Shown here piece by piece: positions 37,428-46,438 of a DNA stretch of 64,000 bases (its first letter is position 1; the number at the start of each line of letters is the position of its first letter). Under the pieces are notes generated by a model. The model did not search any database and had not been told where the DNA came from. It saw only the letters and a program-made list of their open reading frames with translations. The stretch comes from Viridibacillus soli. Lineage in GTDB: Bacteria; Bacillota; Bacilli; Bacillales_A; Planococcaceae. The position numbers were made by a program, and so were the translations under genes. The stretch covers positions 1-64,000 of the forward strand of contig NZ_JAEOAH010000011.1 of assembly GCF_016612995.1 (NCBI RefSeq), read 5' to 3'.

Positions 37428-38234
37428 ATGGAGATATTTTCACTTAGTGGACCGAGCGGAACAGGGAAAAGTTCGGCTGCAATTGAGTTTGCACATATAC
37501 ATCAAATTGAAGCCATTATCGATGATGGCCTACTTATTGTTAATGGTGAAAAGGCAGCGGGTACATCTGCGAAATTTGAGAAGTCGGTTTTTAAGGCTGT
37601 AAAGCGAGCAATTTTCATGGATTCTGATCATTTACGGGATGTACAAGAGGCTATTGATCATCATCAACTTCAGAAATTATTACTCATAGGTACTTCTGAT
37701 AAAATGACGATGCAAATTGCAGAGCGACTTAATCGCGGAGAAGTGGCTCATTTTTATTACATTAGTGATTTACGTTCTTCTATTGAGATGAAGCTTGCGA
37801 AGTTTATACGTAAAACGGAAGGTAAGCATATTATGCCAATTCCAGTCAAGCAAGTCGAGCAAAATTTCTTTAAACGTTTTATCCAAAAGGGTGTTGAAAT
37901 TTTCACATCAAAGCGTGAGAAAATTGGAGAAACGACAATTGTACAGCCAGATTTTCATGATGAAACGATTGTCATTCAAAAAAGAGCGTTCACAGATATC
38001 GTAAAAATTACTTGTGATCTGAGCCCGTATATTGCGAGATGCAACAAAATTCACTATCATCATCTGCCTTTACCGATGGTACATATTACAGTTATTTTGA
38101 ACGGTCCAATCGATTATTCAGTTCCAAACGCTATGCTTACATTACAAAAAGAAATCGCCAAGCAATTTGATAAACATTTTGACTTGGAATTAGCAGAAAT
38201 CCGAATGACAGTTAATCAAATACAGATGAGTTGA
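37428..38234 (+). CDS. P-loop NTPase with a C-terminal Asp23-like region
   Basis: The 268-residue protein begins with Walker A GPSGTGKSSAA at residues 8-18. IIDDGLLIVNG and KAVKRAIFMDSDH follow and suggest a small-nucleotide-binding core. The last ~95 residues (ETIVIQKRAFTDIVKITCDL, PMVHITVILNGPIDYSVP, LQKEIAKQFDKHFDLELAEIRMTVNQI) recall the Asp23/YloU fold, where such strands form a self-associating envelope-stress domain. That reading is from pattern only. GGGAGA precedes the ATG. It is followed by a small membrane protein 13 bases later. Confidence 0.6.
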   Translation: MEIFSLSGPSGTGKSSAAIEFAHIHQIEAIIDDGLLIVNGEKAAGTSAKFEKSVFKAVKRAIFMDSDHLRDVQEAIDHHQLQKLLLIGTSDKMTMQIAERLNRGEVAHFYYISDLRSSIEMKLAKFIRKTEGKHIMPIPVKQVEQNFFKRFIQKGVEIFTSKREKIGETTIVQPDFHDETIVIQKRAFTDIVKITCDLSPYIARCNKIHYHHLPLPMVHITVILNGPIDYSVPNAMLTLQKEIAKQFDKHFDLELAEIRMTVNQIQMS

Positions 38235-38247
38235 GGTTTTAATAAAA

Positions 38248-38436
38248 ATGATTTATAAAATAATAAGTATGTTAGGTAGTATCCTTGTTGCAGCTATCGT
38301 ATTTACTGTTGTAGATTCAGCACTAAATATATGGTTGAAGATTTTCTTAGTTCTTGTTATTGCACTTTGTTATATATGGCTTTACATTAAAATGGATAGT
38401 ATTCGGTCGAAAGAGAAAGTGAGTGAGAGACAATAG
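38248..38436 (+). CDS. Small two-helix membrane protein
   Basis: This 62-residue protein has helices ISMLGSILVAAIVFTVVDS and IFLVLVIALCYIWLYI and a charged C-terminus. It lies 13 bases after the P-loop gene, so it is likely in one operon. A terminator follows at 38447. It may be the membrane partner of the Asp23-like protein (inference). Confidence 0.55.
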   Translation: MIYKIISMLGSILVAAIVFTVVDSALNIWLKIFLVLVIALCYIWLYIKMDSIRSKEKVSERQ

Positions 38437-38446
38437 TTATAAAAGA

Positions 38447-38486
38447 AGAAGCAGTCAAGTTATAAATATTGACTGCTTCTTTTTTA
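38447..38486 (+). terminator. Intrinsic terminator
   Basis: AGAAGCAGTCAA (38447-38458) pairs with TTGACTGCTTCT (38469-38480), followed by a T-run. Confidence 0.9.
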
Positions 38487-38561
38487 TGCATAAAAATTTG
38501 GAATTTCGATACTTTCTTGAAAGATGCTTCAAAACGTTCAATTTGTATTTAATAGCTATAT

Positions 38562-38683
38562 TAGGTGTGTTGATTAGGGGAATATTAGGTTGTTATTTAT
38601 CGTTAAAATGGTTTTTTATGTTCAATAATAATGTATGTTACTACATTTTTTAGTTGATCGTAGCGGAGGGTGCTTGCCCGCGC
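38562..38683 (+). mobile_element. MITE-like element, copy 3 (truncated)
   Basis: It starts TAGGTGTGTTGATTA and matches copy 2 through GTAGCGGAGGGTGC. It then skips about 30 bases between two GGTGCT direct repeats and ends at TTGCCCGCG; the right half and right terminal repeat are missing. The break is followed by the decayed DoxX gene. Confidence 0.85.
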
Positions 38684-38731
38684 CTGTAACTATATAGGTA
38701 AAATGTAACTATAAAATGTATTATATATGTA

Positions 38732-39285
38732 ATGATGTTGATTGAAATGAATTATAAAAACGCCGTTTATATTCCAGAAAACTCAGTCTCACATTTTTTA
38801 TTTAGTGATTCTCGTTCTGCAATCATATGGTTATTTATTCGACTTTATGTGGGGTATTGTTGGCTGAAGGCTGGATGGCGGAAGGTACAAAGTGATGCGT
38901 GGACGGGGAAAAACGCCGGAGCGACTCTCGAAGAATTTTTGAAAGGTACACTTGCAAAATCAGAGGAAACGGCGGATATGGCTGGATAGTATGCTACTTT
39001 TCTTGAAAACAATGTGCTTCCAAATGCAAAAATATTCTCGTTTGTCGTCGATGTATGGTGAATTGTTAGTAGGTTTGGTTTTCGGTTTTATTGACAGGGA
39101 TTGCCGCTTTTTTGTGTGCTTTAATGAATGCCAGTTTTTTGTTTGCTGGAACACTTAGTACAAACCCAATCCTATTTATCCTTGCGACTTCGTTAGTACT
39201 TACTTGGAAAGTTGATGGATGGTATGGATTAGATCGATGGGCACTTCCGTTATTAGGAACACCTTGGAATAGGAAAAAGAGTAGT
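38732..39285 (+). pseudogene. DoxX-family membrane protein, decayed
   Basis: The first frame (38732-38989) has IIWLFIRLYVGYCWLKAGWRKV and LEEFLKGTLAKSEE, typical of DoxX-type proteins. A TAG interrupts, then YATFLENNVLPNAKIFSF continues in frame. A shift gives GELLVGLVFGF, and another shift gives GIAAFLCALMNASFLFAGTLSTNP. Each piece matches the expected order of a ~170-residue four-helix DoxX protein, so at least three disabling changes have accumulated. No good ribosome binding site remains before ATG 38732. It lies immediately beside truncated MITE copy 3. Confidence 0.75.
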
Positions 39286-39429
39286 AGTGAGGTACGAGGT
39301 TATGGAACTATTCAAGATTGTAATAAGACTAGGTACCTTATTTTTTTGCCAGAACATAGAAGCAGTCAAGTGCTTATAAAACAAAAAATGATGGACTCCA
39401 ATAATTTCAACCATTTTCTTTAACTCCAG

Positions 39430-39981
39430 TTACCAAAGATATAAACAACAAAAGAATTTCACGTTAATTCTAATGTGCTTAAAAATAAGAACAAACGTAA
39501 TCTATTGAAGGTTCCTTTTAAAGACAAAAGTATACTTGTTCACTTGGATTAACAGAGAAATTATGGGCATCAGAAGAGAAAAAGTAAGGGGTTTATAGTC
39601 TACTTTTGCGAGTGTATTTACTAACCAAAAAGCTACAGTAACTATAATATTATTCTATTCGCTAAACTGCGCCATATTTTCTGTATTAATAAGCGTATAT
39701 TCTACATCTACATGCTTCAAGAAATAAAGATTTACTAATTGAAAAAGTGTGATGCTGTATGATCTTTACCTAGAGAATTAGTAGGTTATGGAATAGGTTG
39801 CTCTGTTTTATTCTCTCAAGAATTGATGAACTAAAGTACAAGTCAAGAATTGTGGGTAAATGAGTGGAGAAATTATTTTACCCACAATATTTGAAGATAT
39901 TGTTACAACGAAATTTTGCATCGCTTTTTTGGGGCATTTATAGAAGGTTTTATATTAACTAATAAATCAAAAAAAAAAAAA
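39430..39981. other. Gap without recognisable genes
   Basis: Only short frames. An inverted repeat ATTGTGGGTAAA (39849-39860) / TTTTACCCACAAT (39877-39889) could be a 3'-end hairpin. A poly-A run just precedes the metK promoter. Confidence 0.4.
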
Positions 39982-40010
39982 TTGACATGATTATTAAAAT
40001 CTATTAATAT
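39982..40010 (+). promoter_or_regulatory. Strong sigma-A promoter for the polyamine operon
   Basis: Consensus TTGACA at 39982-39987, a 17-base spacer and TAATAT at 40005-40010. Transcription should begin near 40017, leaving a leader of about 230 bases before metK. Confidence 0.85.
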
Positions 40011-40033
40011 TAGCACCAACATAAATAAAGTCT

Positions 40034-40165
40034 ATCTTATTAATAGCCGTTGAGACGAGGGGTCGAAGATACGGTGGCAAACCAATTTGGTTCAAAGTGA
40101 ATCAGATCATGGGTGCCCAACCTGAGCGCAAAGCATTTTGTTTTGTGAACGATAAGAGGATAAGC
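40034..40165 (+). ncRNA. Structured 5' leader of the metK-spe operon, candidate riboswitch
   Basis: CTTAT (40036-40040) can pair with ATAAG (40152-40156) to enclose a multi-branched region. It contains GCCGT...ACGGT with an inner GAC/GTC hairpin, an AACC/GGTT hairpin, and GC-rich segments GGTGGCAAACC and GGGTGCCCAACC. The layout of P1, asymmetric loops and following terminator (40181-40214) is that of a transcriptional riboswitch. It has GAG-GAGGGG and GGCAA-like bits recalling an S-box, but not the S-box core (GAGGGA...GCCC...GATGAAACC...GGTGC). It also has no T-box, so I do not assign a known class. Confidence 0.5.
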
Positions 40166-40180
40166 AGCTGATATTAATCG

Positions 40181-40214
40181 AAGCTTTCCTTTGGTTGGAG
40201 GAGAGCTTTTTTTG
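40181..40214 (+). terminator. Leader terminator upstream of metK
   Basis: A 10-bp stem AAGCTTTCCT (40181-40190) / AGGAGAGCTT (40199-40208) followed by TTTTTT, placed between promoter and first gene. It is therefore probably regulatory. Confidence 0.9.
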
Positions 40215-40250
40215 TGCCTAAAAAATGTGTTTATTTGTTAGGAGTGTTTA

Positions 40251-41441
40251 ATGTTGGTTGAAAAAATTTTATTTACTTCAGAATCTGTATCAGAAGGACA
40301 TCCAGATAAAATCGCAGATCAAATTTCTGATGCTGTGTTGGATGCGGCTCTTGAACAGGATCCATTATCTAGGGTGGCATGCGAAGTGTTTGATACAACA
40401 AACACGGTAATAGTAGGCGGTGAAATCACCACTACAGCTATTTTAGATATTGAGAAAATCGCACGTGATACATTAATTGAAATTGGTTACATCGATGATC
40501 GCTTCGGAATAGACGGACGTACTTGTGATGTACAAGTATTGGTCCACACGCAATCTCCTGATATTGCGATGGGTATTGATTCATCAAGTGATACTAAGGC
40601 AATTGGGGCTGGTGACCAAGGTATTATGTTTGGCTATGCGACTGATGAAACGAAAAACTTAATGCCATTACCGATTGAAATGGCACATACACTTGTGAAA
40701 AAAGCATCACAGTTAAGAAAAAACGGAGCGTTTAAATGGGCACGACCAGACATGAAATCACAAGTAACAATCGATTATACAAATCCTAAGGAGCCAAGAA
40801 TTGACACCATTTTAATGTCTATTCAGCATGATGGGGATTTTGATAAAGATATATTTGAAAATTATGTAATAGAGAACATTATTAAAGAGACTGCAAGAGA
40901 ATTTAATCTAAATCAATCATTTCGAATTTTGATTAACCCAACTGGACGATTTGTTGTTGGAGGTCCTCATGGCGATGCTGGTTTAACTGGGCGTAAGATT
41001 ATTGTAGATACGTATGGAGGAGCTGCACGTCATGGAGGCGGCGCATTTTCTGGTAAAGATTGCACGAAAGTTGACCGTTCAGCTGCATATGCAGCCCGTT
41101 ATGTAGCAAAAAATATCGTTGCTGCGGGATTGACAAAAAAATGTGAAATTCAGTTGTCCTATGCAATTGGAGTGAGTGAACCTATTAGTATTGCTATCGA
41201 AACATTTGGAACTGAAAAAGTACCACATGAGCAATTACTGCGTGCAATTCGCCGAATTTTCAATCTAACACCAGATGGAATCATCAATATGCTGAACTTG
41301 CGTAAGCCTCAATATAAACAGGTGGCTGCCTATGGGCATTTCGGCAGAAGTGATCTTGATGTTCCGTGGGAAAGAACGGATAAAGTAGAGGAACTAAAAC
41401 AAGTATTAGCAACTTATGAATTTGCTGGAGTAGGACAATGA
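40251..41441 (+). CDS. metK: S-adenosylmethionine synthetase
   Basis: This 396-residue enzyme makes SAM from methionine and ATP. Motifs: [83 protein letters not shown], and [11 protein letters not shown]. All normal MetK signatures are present and full length. TAGGAG precedes ATG 40251. As first gene of a polyamine operon it likely supplies SAM for decarboxylation. A second housekeeping metK elsewhere in the genome is expected but not seen here. Confidence 0.95.
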   Translation: MLVEKILFTSESVSEGHPDKIADQISDAVLDAALEQDPLSRVACEVFDTTNTVIVGGEITTTAILDIEKIARDTLIEIGYIDDRFGIDGRTCDVQVLVHTQSPDIAMGIDSSSDTKAIGAGDQGIMFGYATDETKNLMPLPIEMAHTLVKKASQLRKNGAFKWARPDMKSQVTIDYTNPKEPRIDTILMSIQHDGDFDKDIFENYVIENIIKETAREFNLNQSFRILINPTGRFVVGGPHGDAGLTGRKIIVDTYGGAARHGGGAFSGKDCTKVDRSAAYAARYVAKNIVAAGLTKKCEIQLSYAIGVSEPISIAIETFGTEKVPHEQLLRAIRRIFNLTPDGIINMLNLRKPQYKQVAAYGHFGRSDLDVPWERTDKVEELKQVLATYEFAGVGQ

Positions 41442-42937
41442 TGAACGATGTACAAGAGCTTGTTGCCAAGAGCAATACTTTGGTAGCTCAAGATAGGATG
41501 CCTTTATTTGAGGCATTAGTGCAATATGTCCAGCAAGATGTCACACCATTTGATGTACCTGGTCATAAAATGGGCGCACAAATGAATTCTTTGAAAATGG
41601 TTCTCGGGGAAATGACCATGCGAATGGATGTTAATTCCATGAAAGAACTTGATCTATTAAGTCATCCGCAAACTGTTATTAAACAAGCTCAGGAGTTGGC
41701 TGCGGAAGCTTTCGGCGCGGATTATTCATACTTTTTAGTTAATGGAACAACTGTAGGTATTCTGGCAATGATTATTGCCACTTGTAAGCCTGGAGATACT
41801 ATATTGGTACCGAGAAATGGCCATAAATCTGTTATGAATGGGCTTATTCTAAGTGGAGCAAAACCAGTATTTATAAGACCAGAAGTCGATCACCATTTTG
41901 GTATTTCACATGGTATTTCAATAGCCAATGTAAAAAAAGCAATGTATGAACATCCCGAAGCGAAGGTTTTGTTTATTACTTATCCGACATATTTTGGCTC
42001 TATGAGCGATTTGCAAGAAATTTGCTGCATCGCCCATGAGCAGGATATAACAGTCATTGTTGACAGTGCACATGGAGCTCATCTTGGCTTTATGTCAGAC
42101 GAATTGATAGACCCGATGTCCGCAGGGGCAGATGCGGTAACTGTAAGTATGCATAAAACAGGTGGATCTTTAACTCAAAGTTCTATGCTACTCCTCAAGA
42201 AAGACAGGATAGCACCAGATAAAATACAAAAAGTATTAAATATGTTGCAGACAACGAGTGCAAATTACTTGTTGATGAGTTCTTTAGATGCGGCCCGAAG
42301 AGAAATAACGCTTTATGGAAAACAGCGGTACAGTGATTTAAAGCCAGTTGTAGATGAAGCAGTGAAAGCGATTGAATCGGGTTCATGCTATGAAGTTTTG
42401 AAAGCTCGTTACTTAAAGGAACATTTTAATCAATCGTATGACTGGACAAAATTAGTCATACGAGTAAATGGTATCGGATTAACTGGTTTCGAGGTTTATA
42501 CTGTTTTAAAAGAAAAGTACGGAATTCAGATGGAGTTGGCAGAAGGTTATGTAATTATGGCAGTAATTACTAGTTCCGATACGAAAGAATCGATTGGCAA
42601 GCTTGTTTTTGCTTTAAAGGACATTGAAAAGAACTTAGGTAAGAGTACAACGGTTATATCAACCTATGTAACAGCTGATCAAGTTAACGAGCTGGTTTTA
42701 AGTCCACGGGAAGCTTACTATGCTGAACATGAGTCGATCGCAATTGAAGCTGCTATTGGTAGGATAAGTGCAGACTCTTTGATGATCTATCCGCCAGGTA
42801 TTCCTCTTGTTATTCCAGGAGAATTGATCTCTCATGATGTTCTTCAGCAATATCGTTATTATTGTCAGACATTAGGGAATGTTCTAACGGAAGCCAAAGA
42901 AGCAAATCATATTACAGTAATCAAGGAGGAAGCGTAA
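41438..42937 (+). CDS. speA: Orn/Lys/Arg decarboxylase, probable arginine decarboxylase
   Basis: This 499-residue PLP enzyme of fold type I has [10 protein letters not shown] and ANGTT-like [19 protein letters not shown] carries the PLP aspartate region, and the Schiff-base lysine is K240 in [13 protein letters not shown]. The size matches B. subtilis SpeA (about 490). It overlaps metK by 4 bases (ATGA). The presence of agmatinase in the same operon argues for arginine as substrate, giving agmatine. Confidence 0.9.
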   Translation: MMNDVQELVAKSNTLVAQDRMPLFEALVQYVQQDVTPFDVPGHKMGAQMNSLKMVLGEMTMRMDVNSMKELDLLSHPQTVIKQAQELAAEAFGADYSYFLVNGTTVGILAMIIATCKPGDTILVPRNGHKSVMNGLILSGAKPVFIRPEVDHHFGISHGISIANVKKAMYEHPEAKVLFITYPTYFGSMSDLQEICCIAHEQDITVIVDSAHGAHLGFMSDELIDPMSAGADAVTVSMHKTGGSLTQSSMLLLKKDRIAPDKIQKVLNMLQTTSANYLLMSSLDAARREITLYGKQRYSDLKPVVDEAVKAIESGSCYEVLKARYLKEHFNQSYDWTKLVIRVNGIGLTGFEVYTVLKEKYGIQMELAEGYVIMAVITSSDTKESIGKLVFALKDIEKNLGKSTTVISTYVTADQVNELVLSPREAYYAEHESIAIEAAIGRISADSLMIYPPGIPLVIPGELISHDVLQQYRYYCQTLGNVLTEAKEANHITVIKEEA

Positions 42938-43369
42938 ATGGGTTTAGAATTATCAACTTTAGGGAGACATGTTTTGATTGAGTTTTATGGCTGTCCAAGT
43001 GAAATAATTGAGAACAATGCATCGATTGAAAAGTATATGAGGGGAGCGGCAGATTACTCTGGTGCAACGATTGTTGAGTCGGTTTTCCATCATTTCAATC
43101 CATATGGCGTTTCAGGTGCGGTCATTATTGAAGAATCACATTTGACGATCCACACATGGCCAGAATATGGTTTTGCTTCTGTGGATGTGTATACTTGCGG
43201 CGATTCAGTAAATCCATGGAAAGCAGCAGATTACTTATTTGAAAAGCTGCAAGCTACAAAAACAGAATCTTTCGAAATTCCACGTGGCATGGCTGATAAA
43301 ATACGCCAATTTGCTGAGAGAGAAATCGAGCAAATTCAAGTAAAAACAGAATTAGAAGGTGTTAAGTAA
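42938..43369 (+). CDS. speD: S-adenosylmethionine decarboxylase proenzyme
   Basis: This 143-residue prokaryotic type 1B SpeD (SpeH) self-cleaves to make a pyruvoyl group. The E66-S67 cleavage site lies in EESHLTIHTWPE, with H72 and C87 (YTCGD) at the expected catalytic positions. It is about 15-20 residues longer than typical at the C-terminus (ERQIEQIQVKTELEG-type tail). It starts one base after the speA stop. It provides decarboxylated SAM, the aminopropyl donor for SpeE. Confidence 0.95.
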   Translation: MGLELSTLGRHVLIEFYGCPSEIIENNASIEKYMRGAADYSGATIVESVFHHFNPYGVSGAVIIEESHLTIHTWPEYGFASVDVYTCGDSVNPWKAADYLFEKLQATKTESFEIPRGMADKIRQFAEREIEQIQVKTELEGVK

Positions 43370-44223
43370 TGAATTGGTATACAGAACAGTGGAGTAAAGA
43401 ATGTAAATTTTCAATTGCTTATGAAAAAGAATTATACAGTGAAAAAACCCCTTTTCAACAAATTGATTTTTATCAAGGAACAGAATTTGGTACATTTTTC
43501 ACTTTAGATGGTTTGATGATGGTAAATGAGAAAGATGAATTCATTTACCATGATATGATCGTACATCCTGCTTTTGCGACAAATCCAGGTATTAAAAAGG
43601 TGCTAATTATTGGTGGTGGAGATGGCGGAACAGCGCGTGAAGTGCTGCGTTATCCGACAGTGGAAGAAGTGGTCATGGCAGAAATTGATGAACGTGTTTT
43701 CCGTTTATGTCAGCAGTATTTACCGGTTACTGCAAGCGGTGTTGAAGAAGACAGCCGTATGAAGCTACATTTTGAGGACGGCTTGGAATATGTAAGGAAT
43801 GCACCTGATCATTCTTTTGACTTAATTCTAGTAGATTCTACAGATCCGATTTCAGTCGGTGAAGGGCTCTTTACAACTGAATTTTATAAAGAATGTTATC
43901 GCGTTTTAAATGATGAAGGTATATTAATTAATCAGCATGAATCACCTTACTTTGAAGAATATGCTACTAATATGAAAAAGGCACGTAAGAAGATTAAGAG
44001 CATTTTCCCAATTACGAACGTTTACCAATACCATATGCCAACTTATCCTTCTGGCCATTGGCTGTTTGGCTTTGCATCTAAATCCTTTGATCCAATTAAA
44101 AACTTGGATGCCGAAGCTTGGGGGAAATTTGGTCTTAAAACGAAATACTATAATACAAATCTACATGTTGGCGCGTTCGGGTTGCCAAATTACGTAAAGG
44201 AGGCTCTTGAACGTGAGGAATAA
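43369..44223 (+). CDS. speE: Spermidine synthase
   Basis: This 284-residue aminopropyltransferase shows LDGLMMVNEKDEFIYHDMIVHPA, the Rossmann GGGDGGTAREVLR, EIDERVF, and DLILVDSTDPISVGEGLF with the catalytic Asp region. It transfers the aminopropyl group from decarboxylated SAM to putrescine. It overlaps the speD stop by one base (TAATG). Full length, all motifs present. Confidence 0.95.
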   Translation: MNWYTEQWSKECKFSIAYEKELYSEKTPFQQIDFYQGTEFGTFFTLDGLMMVNEKDEFIYHDMIVHPAFATNPGIKKVLIIGGGDGGTAREVLRYPTVEEVVMAEIDERVFRLCQQYLPVTASGVEEDSRMKLHFEDGLEYVRNAPDHSFDLILVDSTDPISVGEGLFTTEFYKECYRVLNDEGILINQHESPYFEEYATNMKKARKKIKSIFPITNVYQYHMPTYPSGHWLFGFASKSFDPIKNLDAEAWGKFGLKTKYYNTNLHVGAFGLPNYVKEALEREE

Positions 44224-44227
44224 AGCT

Positions 44228-45073
44228 ATGAATGTTAGCACCTTTATCGGCTGTGAAAAATCTTATAGCGAAGCAGAAATTGTGTTGTTTGGAGTACCGT
44301 TTGACGGTACAACGAGTTTTCGTCCAGGAACCCGTTTTGCGATGCAAGCTATTAGACCAGATTCTTATGGGCTAGAAACCTATTCACCTTACTTAGATAA
44401 AGATATAGAAGATGCAGCGATTTTCGATGGCGGTGATTTGGACTTGCCTTTTGGAAATCCGGCTAAAGTTTTAGATCAGATTTTTGAGTACAGCCAAGAA
44501 GTGTTGGCAGATGGAAAGAAATTTCTTATGGTTGGTGGAGAGCATCTTGTCAGTTTGCCTACTATTAAAGCAGCGTACGAAAAATATCCAGATTTACACC
44601 TTATTCATATAGATGCTCACACAGATTTACGTGAGGATTATTTAGGAGAAAAACTCTCGCACGCATCGGTTATTCGCCGTTGCCATGAATTTCTTGGAGA
44701 CGACCGTATTTTTCAATTTGGCATTCGCTCGGGTCTGAAGGAAGAGTTTACCTGGGCAAAAGAACATACGCATCTCGAACGTTTTTCCCTTGAAACTCTA
44801 AAAGAGAAGATACTTGAAATGCAAAATGTGCCAGTCTATATTACGATTGATTTAGATGTACTTGATCCAGGTATTTTCCCTGGAACTGGAACACCAGAAC
44901 CTGGTGGAATTACGTATCGTGAATTGCTAGAAGCTATAAAACAATTTCAAGAGCTAAATCAAATTGTTGCAGCTGATGTTGTAGAACTATCACCACCTTA
45001 CGATCCATCAGGGGCATCTACAGCAATTGCTTGTAAAACGATTAGAGAACTTTTACTTACACTTGCAGAATAA
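44228..45073 (+). CDS. speB: Agmatinase
   Basis: This 281-residue ureohydrolase has manganese-binding motifs GGEHLVSLP, IDAHTDLREDY and TIDLDVLDPG plus GTGTPEPGG. It cleaves agmatine to putrescine and urea. ATG 44228 (MNVSTFIGCE) is chosen over an upstream in-frame start because GAGGA lies just before it; the gene starts 4 bases after speE. It completes arginine to agmatine to putrescine to spermidine within the operon. Confidence 0.93.
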   Translation: MNVSTFIGCEKSYSEAEIVLFGVPFDGTTSFRPGTRFAMQAIRPDSYGLETYSPYLDKDIEDAAIFDGGDLDLPFGNPAKVLDQIFEYSQEVLADGKKFLMVGGEHLVSLPTIKAAYEKYPDLHLIHIDAHTDLREDYLGEKLSHASVIRRCHEFLGDDRIFQFGIRSGLKEEFTWAKEHTHLERFSLETLKEKILEMQNVPVYITIDLDVLDPGIFPGTGTPEPGGITYRELLEAIKQFQELNQIVAADVVELSPPYDPSGASTAIACKTIRELLLTLAE

Positions 45074-45231
45074 TAAAATATGAAGTTGAGTTAGTTGTTT
45101 AGATTTTTTAGTAACCAATTCAACTGACTATAGTGCTTTCTTATTCCATTAAGAGTGTTGCAATAAAAAGGCGTTTTAAATTGAAAAATGATCTCATTTT
45201 TTATAGAGCTGTATACTAAAACACAGAGAAT

Positions 45232-45272
45232 AATCCATTTTGAAGTCATATTTTTCAAAATGGATTCTTTTT
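45232..45272 (+). terminator. Intrinsic terminator of the polyamine operon
   Basis: A perfect 13-bp stem AATCCATTTTGAA (45232-45244) / TTCAAAATGGATT (45254-45266), followed by CTTTTT. Confidence 0.9.
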
Positions 45273-45631
45273 ATTTCCCCTTAATATTGGGGTTCTTGGA
45301 GAGCCATCGATCTATATTTAAAAATAACACCGTTTTCATGAAGTTCTACTTAAAATTGAAGGAAGTGGATTGATGGAATAGATATACTTGTAGAATCATA
45401 CTAAAAGAAGGTGACTCAGTAAGGTCTTTAAGCCGTCTTATTTTCAATTAACTGCACTTCAAGGATTATTTCAGTAAATGTTTCACTAGTTCAATCAAAA
45501 AACGCAACGATGAAAGAGGCATTTTATAATGGAAAGAGAAGTAAGTGTCTAGTTGGTTCTTTAGATCTTATAAAAGAGGTGTCGATTTGGTAAATACAAA
45601 ATCAGATGCTTCGACGAGAGGATGTTGTTGA
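45273..45631. other. Gap before the TnsC-like remnant
   Basis: No credible gene. TGTCGATTTGG at 45580 is a possible Tn7-type left end (TGT) but no matching right end was found. Confidence 0.3.
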
Positions 45632-45691
45632 TTTGAAATAAAGTTTGTTCGTTTATAAAAAAGTTGTACCGTTTTGAAAAAAGATTGATCA
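45632..45691 (+). repeat. Motif copies A and B (transposon-end-like)
   Basis: TTTGAAATAAAGTTTGTTCG (45632-45651) and TTTTGAAAAAAGATTGATCA (45672-45691) match a motif TTTRGAATAAAGWTTGAT. The same motif recurs at 46319, 47546, 47570 and 48062. Both copies point toward the TnsC-like fragment. Confidence 0.5.
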
Positions 45692-45774
45692 AAATCTCAA
45701 TGTTTTATAGACCATAATGTAGTTTAATCAAGGTTTGTAAGCTATTTCTATCCAATTTTGTTACAAATTTACAA

Positions 45775-46239
45775 GTGTTGCATAAACTACGTGAAGATGA
45801 GGAACAAGCACATAAATATATTGATGTGCGTTTAAATTATATTCGCTCGACAGCTGACAGTCTTTCCATTATTGGTATTTCAGGAATTGGTAAAACTACT
45901 GCAATCGAGCGCCTATTATTGATGTATCCACAAGTGATTAAACATGAAGTATACGAAGAACAGCCGTTTAATCGTACACAAATTGTTTGGCTCAAAATTG
46001 ATTGTCCTTATGACGGGAGCCTTTCAACAATTTGCAAGAGCTTTTTTAAAGCAATTGATGATTTACTAGGTACACGTTATTTAGAGAAGTTTGGCTATTT
46101 AAATTGTGTTACCTATATTAGCAAACTTAATCAAGTTAAGGGATGGCCTATGTGGAATGATATAAAAACATATTGTGAAATCAAATCAATAGACTTGTAT
46201 TCTGTAGCATATGATCTGAATTTTGATCTATTAGATTAA
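45775..46239 (+). pseudogene. TnsC/TniB-like transposition ATPase, truncated
   Basis: REDEEQAHKYIDVRLNYI, then Walker A GISGIGKTTAIERLL (K40, T41), then QIVWLKIDCPYDGSLSTICK and FFKAIDDLLGTRYLEKFG are characteristic of TnsC-type AAA+ regulators of Tn7-like transposons. The N-terminal ~100 residues are missing. After FGYLN the sequence no longer looks like TnsC: no Walker B IDEIQ appears, and the last ~45 residues (WPMWNDIKTYCEIKS...) are unrelated. This points to an internal deletion joining it to another gene's tail. TTG 45775 has no good ribosome binding site. No tnsA, tnsB or tnsD is present. Confidence 0.75.
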
Positions 46240-46318
46240 ATTTTTGTAGTAGTAAAAATGAAAGGTGAACAAACTTTTTTATAAAATATATCGAATAGTA
46301 ATAAGAGGGGGAGACTCG

Positions 46319-46350
46319 TTTTAATCAAACTTTATTCCAAACTAACACAT
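46319..46350 (-). repeat. Motif copy D, paired with 48062
   Basis: This 32-base sequence matches 48062-48093 at 29 of 32 positions (TTTTAATCAAACTTTATTC core). In inverse it fits the motif of copies A, B, E and F. Confidence 0.7.
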
Positions 46351-46438
46351 ATCATCAAATTAACATATAATATAAATAAAAAAATTGGTATTAATATAAT
46401 ATTAAGGTAACAATTAACATTTAAAGGATGGAACTTCA

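Noticed and set aside
38423-38653. 76-residue plus-strand ORF
   Set aside because: It spans the terminator of the preceding gene and runs into MITE copy 3, so it is chance coding.
40034-40165. SAM-I (S-box) riboswitch before metK
   Set aside because: Short GAGGGG and GGCAA-like pieces occur, but the ordered S-box core and the AGATGAG-type closing strand are absent.
45188-45373. 61-residue ORF after speB
   Set aside because: It overlaps the polyamine operon terminator, lacks a ribosome binding site and has no recognisable features.
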